From positions 62,001 to 126,000 of the forward strand of contig JAQVMT010000003.1 of the NCBI GenBank assembly GCA_028703495.1: 64,000 nt of DNA, in the 5' to 3' direction. Every line of letters starts with the position of its first letter. Position 1 is the stretch's first letter. A model generated the notes under the pieces. It saw nothing but the letters and a program-made list of their open reading frames with translations, had not been told where the DNA came from and ran no database searches. The DNA is from Clostridia bacterium (lineage in GTDB: Bacteria > Bacillota > Clostridia > Christensenellales > CAG-314). Of this stretch, positions 22,662-29,785 are shown in pieces. The position numbers were made by a program, and so were the translations under genes.

Positions 22662-25436
22662 ATGTTGAGCGTCTTGTTTTTTGAAGTGCATTCCTTGTCG
22701 GTGTACGCAGAAGAAGTCGAGGAAACAAGCAAAGAGTACGTTATTTCGATTTGTACGGCTAATTGTGGCGGTGCGGGAACCGATGCAAACGTAACGATTC
22801 AAATCAATGGAAAAAAGGGTAGCACGGACTATCTGCTTTTGGATAAAGCAGACTATGATGATTTTGAGCAGAATACATACGATGTCTACACCGTAAAGGC
22901 TTTAGACGTGGGCGAAATTATTGCTATATGTATAAAGCTTGAAGATTACGGCAAATACGGAGAATGGAGTCCGGAATTTATCGTTGTAAACGGAACTGCG
23001 TTTGATTTAAGTAACACTTGGATTTATGGTGAAAGGAAAGTGTTTTCTCCGAAGTACAAAGGCGACGACACATCGGCTTATCTCTACCTTTGCGATAATT
23101 CGCACTATACCATTTCAGACGGAACGGAGGCGAACGAGGGCAGATTGATGATAAAGAGCGGTGACGCTTCGTTCTCTGTGGCTCAAAACTGTTCGATTGT
23201 GTTTACGCGTTCCCAAAACCACATCGATCACAATACGCAGGCAAATGCGACAATTCATGTGGAAGCGAAAAAAGCTCCATTAGATATTCGTTTTATTTCT
23301 GCGGAAATCTATTCGACCGACGGCAGCGCATTGAGCCTTTCTTCCAATAGCACTGTCAATTTAGATCTGTATTCTACTAACCGCTGTGCTTGTGCGTCAG
23401 ATAAAGAGGCAGGCGTCAACGTGCCGTACGGTGCAAAGCTGACCATCATCGGCGATGGAACACTTAAAGCAGAAGGCGACAAATACGCCGCAGGTATCGG
23501 CGGAAACGATGAACAGGCATATGGTGCTATAATTATAAACGGCGGAACAATAGTTGCCCGCGGCGGAAAATACGGCGCAGGAATAGGTTCCGGAGATAAA
23601 AGCGGAAAAACCAACGGTGATATAATTATTAACGACGGAAAAGTAAGCGCGTACGGAGGTGATTACGGCGCAGGTATCGGCGGAGGAAGCAATTCGACCT
23701 GCGGCGCGATAAGGATAAACGGCGGAACCATTTACGCGGAAGCTCCGGATGAGGGCGCAGGAATAGGCTCCGGCGATGAGGCATCCGATAAATTAGGCTT
23801 GATAATGATAACAGGCGGAACCATTACAGCGCTTTCAAAGGACGAAGGCGCAGGTATCGGATCGGGTTCGGAGAGCGGTGACGTTACTCAAATTGTTATC
23901 ACCGGAGGAAAAATTACTTCTTCGTCTTATTCATACGGCGCAGGTATCGGCGGCGGAAGAGGATCGAACGGCGGAACAATATTAATTTCAGGCGATACCA
24001 CTTACATTGAGAGTAATGGAAATGCAAACGGCGCAGGTATCGGCGGCGGAGATTGCGGAGATTTTGATCTTATATCTATCACCGGCGGAAAGCAGATTGT
24101 TACAAAAGGTGCGTCCGGCATCGGCGGCGGCGATAAAGCAAGCTATGGCAACGGAAAAATCGAAATCAGCGGTGGTACAATTTATGCATCAGGAGCAGGT
24201 GGTGCAGGAATAGGCACAGGCGCAGAAGCTACTGCTCTTTCGCTTATAAAAATCACTGGAGGAACAATTTCCGCTACAGGTGGACATAGCGGTGCAGGTA
24301 TCGGCGGCGGAGAGAAAACAGGCGGCGGAACAATTGATATATCGGGCGACACTACGAACATTAAAGCGCAAGGCGGATTATACGGCGCAGGTATCGGCGG
24401 TGGCAGTAACGCTTCCGTTACGAGTATTACTATAAGCGGCGGTAAGATCTATGCTTGTGGCGGCAGTGAGGGCGCAGGTATAGGCTCCGGTGATGAATCG
24501 AACGATGAAGTCGGAAAAATTCTCATAACAGGCGGATATGTAGAGGCATACGGCGGTGAAGAGGGTGCCGGTATCGGTAGCGGTTCGGAAGCCACACACC
24601 CAAGCCTAATAGAGATTACCGGCGGAACGGTTTATGCAAAAGGCGGTTGCGATGCAACATGGTTCTTAGGTGATATTTTCCAAACGGGCGCAGGTATCGG
24701 TGGCGGTTATAAAACAACCGGCGGAAAACTTAAAATATCAGGTACGGCTGTTGTCTATGCAGTAGGAAATTATAATACTGCCGGTATTGGCGGCGGCATG
24801 GAAGCCGGTGGTGTCGAATTGGAAATGACAGGCGGTTTGGTAAAGACTAACGGTGGAACGGATGCCGCCGGATTGGCTTCAACAACAATGAAGATCAGCG
24901 GTGGTTCCCTGTATGCTATCGGTAATAACAGGGATGGTATTACCTATGACACAAGCAACTACTATGCGGTAACGGTAACCGGCGGCTGTATCTACAGCGC
25001 AAACGGGGGTACGGAAACGCCTTTGAAAAATGTATGGAACGTTGCTAAAGACTCCTTAAAGCTTTTCAGGATAAGAATCGACAACGTTCCTTCCGATACA
25101 ATTATTAGTATCAGTAAAATATTGGACAAAATAGATGAAGAAATTGAATATCAAACATACGGATTACGGACGTTGGTAAATAAAGATAACTCCGCATATA
25201 TTTATGTTTATCTTCAAAGCAATGTAAAGCCCTATACCTTAGAGGATGCGGACGGCGTCAGATATGATGTACACGATTCATTTTCCATTGAACAAACGAC
25301 AGCCTCGGTGTTCTCCGTGAGCGGAAACTGGCTGATAATAATTGCAGCTTTGTTTGTCGCAATCATTGCTGTTTATACAGTTATATTGATAAAGACTAAA
25401 AAGAAAATAGCTGCTATGAACGCAAATAAGCAATAA
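22662..25436 (+). CDS. Surface PLAT/beta-helix repeat protein with an out-of-frame start
   Basis: The open frame from 22662 encodes 924 residues. Residues about 40-130 resemble a PLAT/LH2 domain (VTIQINGKKGSTDYLLL...WSPEFIVVNG). About fifteen GAGIGGG/GIGSG units follow (about 275-720) with ITGGTI strands, a right-handed beta-helix pattern. A C-terminal membrane helix (about 885-905) and a basic tail anchor the protein. The ribosome site AGGAGA and ATG 22627 lie upstream but in another frame: ATG plus seven A. One extra A would give a complete signal peptide (MKKNIILLIVALMLSVLFF) joined to this frame. The present start is therefore either ATG 22662 with a shortened signal, or the gene is switched off. 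Probably an adhesin or carbohydrate-binding surface protein. Confidence 0.75.
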   Translation: MLSVLFFEVHSLSVYAEEVEETSKEYVISICTANCGGAGTDANVTIQINGKKGSTDYLLLDKADYDDFEQNTYDVYTVKALDVGEIIAICIKLEDYGKYGEWSPEFIVVNGTAFDLSNTWIYGERKVFSPKYKGDDTSAYLYLCDNSHYTISDGTEANEGRLMIKSGDASFSVAQNCSIVFTRSQNHIDHNTQANATIHVEAKKAPLDIRFISAEIYSTDGSALSLSSNSTVNLDLYSTNRCACASDKEAGVNVPYGAKLTIIGDGTLKAEGDKYAAGIGGNDEQAYGAIIINGGTIVARGGKYGAGIGSGDKSGKTNGDIIINDGKVSAYGGDYGAGIGGGSNSTCGAIRINGGTIYAEAPDEGAGIGSGDEASDKLGLIMITGGTITALSKDEGAGIGSGSESGDVTQIVITGGKITSSSYSYGAGIGGGRGSNGGTILISGDTTYIESNGNANGAGIGGGDCGDFDLISITGGKQIVTKGASGIGGGDKASYGNGKIEISGGTIYASGAGGAGIGTGAEATALSLIKITGGTISATGGHSGAGIGGGEKTGGGTIDISGDTTNIKAQGGLYGAGIGGGSNASVTSITISGGKIYACGGSEGAGIGSGDESNDEVGKILITGGYVEAYGGEEGAGIGSGSEATHPSLIEITGGTVYAKGGCDATWFLGDIFQTGAGIGGGYKTTGGKLKISGTAVVYAVGNYNTAGIGGGMEAGGVELEMTGGLVKTNGGTDAAGLASTTMKISGGSLYAIGNNRDGITYDTSNYYAVTVTGGCIYSANGGTETPLKNVWNVAKDSLKLFRIRIDNVPSDTIISISKILDKIDEEIEYQTYGLRTLVNKDNSAYIYVYLQSNVKPYTLEDADGVRYDVHDSFSIEQTTASVFSVSGNWLIIIAALFVAIIAVYTVILIKTKKKIAAMNANKQ

Positions 25437-25603
25437 GCACTTTGTGCTTACAGAGCAACGAATGAATTATTGCAATACAAATCGGAGGCAGCTTATTCAT
25501 TGTCACTGCGACATAATAATCGAGCATCAAATTAAACAGCTTCTAAAAGAATATGGTTGATTATCGGAAAAACCGATTTGCATATCAATCATATTGTCAA
25601 TGC

Positions 25604-25696
25604 CAAAGCCAAAACAGGCGTTATTGCTTGTTTTGGCTTTTCTATTGCTCTTTTTAATGCGCTTTGCGCCCCAAAGAGCAACAGCAAATCCAAAAA
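25604..25696. repeat. 93-bp perfect direct repeat, right copy
   Basis: Identical to 21887-21979; see that entry. The similarity continues imperfectly for about a dozen bases to the right. Confidence 0.85.
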
Positions 25697-25796
25697 GTGC
25701 GTTTTTATCTTGCTTTGCTTGATGAATCGCCAAACCGCCAATATCACCGAACTATGCTCGTAATTATTTGTGTCAAGCATTTTGTAGGTTGCAAAA

Positions 25797-25843
25797 GCAC
25801 TATATATTGAGCACAATCGCAACATTGCTCAAATATATAGTGC
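25797..25843. repeat. Long inverted repeat
   Basis: GCACTATATATTGAGCA (25797-25813) pairs with a matching arm ending at 25843 with one bulged base. There is no T run, so it is more like a mobile palindrome than a terminator. It begins a repeat-rich non-coding region. Confidence 0.6.
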
Positions 25844-25897
25844 TTATTTAGATGACGTTTCTGTTTTGTTCCCAATTGAATAATTGTAATCGAAGGA

Positions 25898-26010
25898 ACA
25901 AGAGGAGCAACCATAAACCAGACTGCGTATTTTAATCGAGTAAACAAGAGGGACAACAATAAACCAAACTGCTTATTGTAATCGAGTAAACAAGAGGAGC
26001 AGCTATAGAC
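25898..26010. repeat. 46-bp tandem repeat
   Basis: Units begin with ACAAGAG at 25898, 25944 and 25990, exactly 46 bases apart. Each carries an ATAAACCA-type segment and ends in AATCGAGTAA. The third unit is partial. No coding function is evident. Confidence 0.7.
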
Positions 26011-26078
26011 CGACATCAACAAGCTTTTTTGTCGACATATCGGATAGATGCTTGTTTGCGCACCGATTTAACAATAAG

Positions 26079-26289
26079 TCGCAAGTACAACGGAATATTT
26101 TTCACCGTTTCTGCTTAATCGATTACACGACCGTCGGTGGATACGGTGAGCCGCAAGTACAACGGAATGTTTTTCACCGTTTCTGTTTAATCGATTATTC
26201 GACCGTCGGTGGAGACGGTGAGTCGCAAGTACAACGGAATGTTTTTCACCGTTTCTGTTTAATCAATTATTCGACCGTCGGTGGAGATT
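26079..26289. repeat. 72-bp tandem repeat made from a gene 3' end
   Basis: CGCAAGTACAACGGAAT starts units at 26080, 26152 and 26224, exactly 72 bases apart. The right-most unit contains the last codons and stop of the - strand Fe-S gene (TDGRIID-stop), and the other two repeat those codons outside the gene. The array thus arose by tandem duplication of the gene's 3' end. The open frame across the array is a by-product of the 72-base period. Confidence 0.8.
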
Positions 26290-26945
26290 GTAACGACTCT
26301 CCATGGTATAAATTTGCCGCTGTTTTGTAATGCGGTTTTAACTGCGTTTTCCAAGCCGCCGCAACACGGCACCTCCATGCGCACGATGGTTACGCTCTTT
26401 ATGTTGTTATTGGATATAATTGCGGTTAATTTCTCGCTGTAATCCCCGCTGTCCAGCTTCGGACATCCGATAAGCGTAATTCTGTTTCGAATAAATTCGT
26501 TGTGGAAATTGCCGTAAGCGTATGCCGTGCAATCTGCCGCCACAAGTAAATTTGCGTTGTCAAAGTAGGGAGCATTGACAGGCACAAGCTTGATTTGTAC
26601 AGGCCATTGCAAGAGTTGACTTTCGGAAGCTGTGACACTGCTTGTGCAGCTGTCGTGCTTTATTGCCTTTGACTGCGTTCCCGGACAGCCGCAAGGCAGT
26701 TTGTGCTCTTGCTTTTGCTTTGCTTGCTTGACGGCATTTTCATCGTATGCGGGAGCTTCGCGTTCCTCAAACGATATCGCGTTTGTGGGACAAGCAGGCA
26801 GACAGTCACCGAGTCCGTCACAGTAGTCCTCGCGCGTTAGTTTTGCCTTGCCGTCTACCATGGCAATAGCACCCTCGTGACAGGCGGCGGCACACGCTCC
26901 GCAACCGTTGCATTTTTCCTCGTCGATTTTGATAATTTTTCTTAA
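26259..26945 (-). CDS. 4Fe-4S dicluster protein lacking a standard start codon
   Basis: From the upstream ribosome site (AAGGAGG at 26954-26960) the frame reads L-R-K-I-I-K-I-D, then CNGCGACAAAC and CDGLGDCLPAC. These are two ferredoxin-type cluster motifs followed by a roughly 130-residue domain with CPKLD and PCCGG cysteines. The product of about 228 residues resembles Clostridial Fe-S proteins that accompany Crp/Fnr regulators. The codon where Met is expected (26943-26945) is TTA, with ATA just before it; the first ATG in frame is at 26861 and would delete the first cluster. The gene may be decaying or use a rare start. A Crp/Fnr gene is divergent. Confidence 0.7.
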   Translation of the reverse strand, partial: LRKIIKIDEEKCNGCGACAAACHEGAIAMVDGKAKLTREDYCDGLGDCLPACPTNAISFEEREAPAYDENAVKQAKQKQEHKLPCGCPGTQSKAIKHDSCTSSVTASESQLLQWPVQIKLVPVNAPYFDNANLLVAADCTAYAYGNFHNEFIRNRITLIGCPKLDSGDYSEKLTAIISNNNIKSVTIVRMEVPCCGGLENAVKTALQNSGKFIPWRVVTISTDGRIID

Positions 26946-26948
26946 TAT

Positions 26949-27276
26949 ATTTGCCTCCTTATATAATTAAATTATTAAAAGTCACCGAAAAGCAATTTTT
27001 ACATATCTGCAATCCCGATATTCTTAGACGCTTTCAATCCAACATAAAGCAATTACAAAACACATTTGCAAGCCGTATGACCAATGAAGCTTTCAAGGCA
27101 ACATAAAAGCAATCATAGCAATATCTGCAATCCTTATATTCTCAAAAGCTTTCAAAGGAGCAGACAAACAATATTTATTTTTGCCCTCACACACTTGCTT
27201 TCCGCTTGTGCTTACGATAGAAGTATAGTATAATTACTTAAAGAAGTATGTTGATTTTTCAACAATCGGAGAAAAT
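26949..27276. other. Divergent intergenic region with short repeats
   Basis: Between the Fe-S gene and the Crp/Fnr gene. Segments containing ATATCTGCAATCC and GCTTTCAA recur imperfectly two or three times (about 27000-27160). A TATAGTATAAT stretch near 27222-27233 is a possible -10 region for the regulator. Confidence 0.4.
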
Positions 27277-27939
27277 ATGGAAAAATATATTACGCAATTA
27301 AGCAAGTGCAGGTTGTTTGATGGTATTTGCTCGGATAATATTTCTGCTATGCTCGGATGCTTGGCAGCAAAGACTAGAAAGTATAATAAGGAGCAAGCGA
27401 TTTTTTCAGAGGGCGATCTTGCAAGATATTTGGGGATTGTTCTATCGGGCAAGGCTCAAATCGAAAGGATAGACATTTTCGGGAACAGGACGATACTTGC
27501 TCGCGTTGAGCCCTATCAAATGTTCGGAGAGTCGTTTGTTTGCGCGGACGTCGAGGCAATTCCGGTCAGCGTAGTAGCGGCAACGGATTCGGATATAATG
27601 CTGATTGATGCAAGGCGTATTACCCTATCATGCAGTAACGCCTGCAACTTTCACAGTCGGCTGGTATTCAATCTGTTGAAGGTTGTAGCCGAAAAAAACA
27701 TTATTTTCAATGAAAAGCTTGAGGTGACATCAAAGAGGACGACAAGGGAAAAACTGATGACATATCTGCAAATTCAAGCTCAAAAAGCCGATTGCGATAC
27801 CTTTGTTATACCGTTTAACAGGCAGGAGCTTGCCGACTATCTCGAAGTAGAGCGGTGCGGACTGTCTGCAGAGATAAGCAAAATGAGAAAGGACGGTATA
27901 ATAGAAAACACAAAAAACATATTTAAGCTTTTGCGATAG
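27277..27939 (+). CDS. Crp/Fnr-family transcriptional regulator
   Basis: 220 residues from ATG 27277 with GGAG upstream. Residues about 15-130 form a cyclic-nucleotide-binding-like beta barrel (EGDLARYLGIVLSGKAQIER, YQMFGESF). Residues 150-215 carry an HTH (NRQELADYLEVERCGLSAEISKMRKDGII). It lacks the N-terminal cysteine cluster of oxygen-sensing Fnr. It is divergent from an Fe-S protein gene, a common Clostridial pairing, and may regulate it in response to redox or nitrosative stress. Confidence 0.85.
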   Translation: MEKYITQLSKCRLFDGICSDNISAMLGCLAAKTRKYNKEQAIFSEGDLARYLGIVLSGKAQIERIDIFGNRTILARVEPYQMFGESFVCADVEAIPVSVVAATDSDIMLIDARRITLSCSNACNFHSRLVFNLLKVVAEKNIIFNEKLEVTSKRTTREKLMTYLQIQAQKADCDTFVIPFNRQELADYLEVERCGLSAEISKMRKDGIIENTKNIFKLLR

Positions 27940-27954
27940 GTTTCTTATATTACA

Positions 27955-28146
27955 AAAATCCGCGTATTGTTTTGGGCGTGTTCACACTACCGTTCAAACG
28001 CCGGCTTTCGGCTGATTCGCCTAACTACGTTGCATGTCGGTTAAATGTGGAAGCCGTCCTCCTCGCGCCTTGATATCCGAAAAATCATCACGGAATCTGA
28101 CGATTACAGATACTGTGAACACGCTCTAGTAAATCGACGCGGATTT
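27955..28146. repeat. 192-bp element with nested terminal inverted repeats
   Basis: The outer arms AAATCCGCGT and ACGCGGATTT (27956-27965 / 28137-28146) and the inner arms GCGTGTTCACA and TGTGAACACGC (27976-27986 / 28114-28124) are perfectly complementary. The interior has a smaller GCCG-CTTT-CGGC stem and no gene. The layout suggests a miniature inverted-repeat element or a long structured RNA. Confidence 0.6.
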
Positions 28147-28259
28147 ATTTTGCATATTTTTGGTTAAGCTTGACGAAAGCAAATTATTATTCGATATCTC
28201 ACCGTTTCGAAGCAATTGTATTTTATTTACTTCACGGTATTCGCGGATTTATTCAAGGC

Positions 28260-28973
28260 TTAGGCTTTATCGACTTTTGCGGGGCGATTTATGTGGGCAA
28301 AGGAGAAGAAGTATTTGAACTTCGTCATAAGTACTCCGATTACGCCCGTGCAAAGAATGCCGTTGGTTACCAGGTTGATTCCGATTATCGGAAGTCTGCC
28401 TAAATAGTATAACCAAAACGACTTAGTGCTGCCGTTTTTATACAGATAATAAAACCATAATGAGAAATTGTTTATTGTGGATGCAATCAAGAAACACAAT
28501 ACCATCGAGATCCAAACAGTAATTGCAACCTTTTTCCACTCCAAACGGTGCGTTGCGTTGCGGCTTTCCATATAGGCGAGATTTGCCCCGGTCGCGTTGT
28601 CGTTCTCGTAAGGGGCGGAGCCGTCGGACTTATCTGCGTTTTGCGGTTTGGATTTGGTTTGCACTGTCTTGGAAATGCGGTTAACCGCCATATAGACAAG
28701 ACCGGGAATAAGACCTATCAGTGCGGAGGAAAGAGTAATCAGCGGTTGAAAGTCGCCCTTGGGTGCGATAAAGTGACCGAGAAGGTCGCCCAATCCGCCG
28801 ACGATTAGCCCTGCGATAGGTCCCAAAGCAATACCTGCGGTAAATGCCGGAATATACACAAAAGACAGAGCCTTGTTGGGCGCGAGCATAATTGTGAAGG
28901 TGTTGCAAACAATTGCGAGTGCGGTCAGTACGCCACAATAGGCGATGTACTTGATACTTGATTTAATTGACAT
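28260..28973 (-). CDS. folT: ECF transporter S component for folate (FolT-like)
   Basis: The start is ATG 28971-28973 with GGGAGG upstream, giving 237 residues; a longer frame runs through the riboswitch leader and is not credible. About six membrane helices are visible, with the ECF S-component N-terminus (YIAYCGVLTALAIVCNTFTI) and a glycine-rich loop (AGLIVGGLGDLLGHFIAPKGDF). A hydrophilic insert of about 40 residues interrupts the middle. S components bind the vitamin and join shared EcfA/A'/T modules, which are not in the window. The THF riboswitch upstream supports folate as substrate. Confidence 0.85.
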   Translation of the reverse strand: MSIKSSIKYIAYCGVLTALAIVCNTFTIMLAPNKALSFVYIPAFTAGIALGPIAGLIVGGLGDLLGHFIAPKGDFQPLITLSSALIGLIPGLVYMAVNRISKTVQTKSKPQNADKSDGSAPYENDNATGANLAYMESRNATHRLEWKKVAITVWISMVLCFLIASTINNFSLWFYYLYKNGSTKSFWLYYLGRLPIIGINLVTNGILCTGVIGVLMTKFKYFFSFAHINRPAKVDKA

Positions 28974-29014
28974 AAAAAATGCCTCCCAAAACTTAGTTTT
29001 GCGAAAGCTCCTTT

Positions 29015-29034
29015 GAAAAAACCGATATTCGGTT
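29015..29034 (-). terminator. Riboswitch expression-platform terminator
   Basis: On the - strand AACCGA-ATA-TCGGTT is followed by TTTTTC, directly downstream of the THF aptamer and about 40 bases before the folT start. Ligand binding probably favours this terminator and stops transcription. Confidence 0.7.
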
Positions 29035-29172
29035 GTAGCAACGGACGCAGCCCGATACCGCAGACATTCTCGAGCAAACCCGACAAAATCGAATTTGCGC
29101 CGAGGTAACCATCTTTCGTGTACAGGCAACTTCCCATCCTGCACCACTTAACGCACCGAACCTACTTTGCAC
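29035..29172 (-). promoter_or_regulatory. THF (tetrahydrofolate) riboswitch
   Basis: The - strand contains the conserved THF-I aptamer blocks in order: AGTAGG near the 5' end, GTGCGTTAAGTG (about 29145-29156), GGATGGGAAGTTGCC, ACGAAAG, GGTTACC, and the 3' GCGTCCGTTGC (29038-29048), with GCAA/TTGC able to close P1. A loop insertion lengthens the aptamer relative to the shortest members. It controls the downstream folate transporter. Recognition is by pattern; a covariance-model search would settle it. Confidence 0.8.
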
Positions 29173-29311
29173 TGTTATTCTATGCTTAATCCGCAACAAA
29201 GTAAAGTGTTTTTGGCAAACAATATCGGGGCAGTCGGCTCAATACGCTAAAGGGGTAAAAGAATAAACCGCCACGCCAAGAAGCGTAAAATCGGATATGA
29301 AGCACATATAG

Positions 29312-29342
29312 AAAAAGCACGTAACTTATGTACGTGCTTTTT
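29312..29342. terminator. Strong bidirectional terminator
   Basis: AAAAAGCACGTA (29312-29323) pairs perfectly with TACGTGCTTTTT (29331-29342) around a short loop. It lies downstream of the - strand gltA remnant and upstream of the folT leader. Confidence 0.8.
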
Positions 29343-29382
29343 GCTTCGACCGACGAGAAAGCGGTCGTCCTTGCTTTTCGGT

Positions 29383-29759
29383 TTAGAGGGACTTGAGGTA
29401 TTCGTCGATAGCGTTGGCAATTACCTTGGTATGAGCGACGGCGTCGACGACGGTTTTTGGTCCATAGACGATGTCGCCCGCGGCAAAAACGCCTTCCTTT
29501 GAGGTTTTTCCGGTTTCGTCGACGGCAATAAGCCCTCTTTCGGTGGTGGATATTTCGCCCTTACTTATATAATCGGCTTGAGGACCTTGTCCAAGCGCAA
29601 TTATTGCAGAGTCTATGGGAATATGCACGAGCTTGTCGAAGTTTTCGGTAAAGACAGCCTCATCACCTCGGGAACGGGCGTGTGAACAGGGCAGTTCATC
29701 GAACAACGCGGCACCTTGCATTTCAAACACCTTTCGGCTTCTTTCATCAGTACTGACAT
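29383..29759 (-). pseudogene. gltA remnant: glutamate synthase small-subunit-like, internally deleted
   Basis: ATG 29757-29759 with an intact AAGGAGG opens a frame with SVLMKEAERCLKC, CSMNCPV and PVPEVM, the cysteine-rich start of NADPH-dependent glutamate synthase beta-subunit-like flavoproteins. The sequence then jumps, in another frame, to the extreme C-terminus of the same family (IIALGQGP, GLIAVDE, GVFAAGDIVYGPKTVVDAV). About 125 codons remain of the usual 450 or more, so the FAD and NADPH domains are gone and a frameshift lies near 29660. It cannot be functional. Confidence 0.8.
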
Positions 29760-29785
29760 AGTATCCTCCTTATCGGCTTGCCGAC

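Noticed and set aside
26052-26330. + strand open frame through the 72-bp repeats
   Set aside because: It exists only because the repeat period is a multiple of three; it lacks a ribosome site and the repeats derive from the opposite-strand gene.
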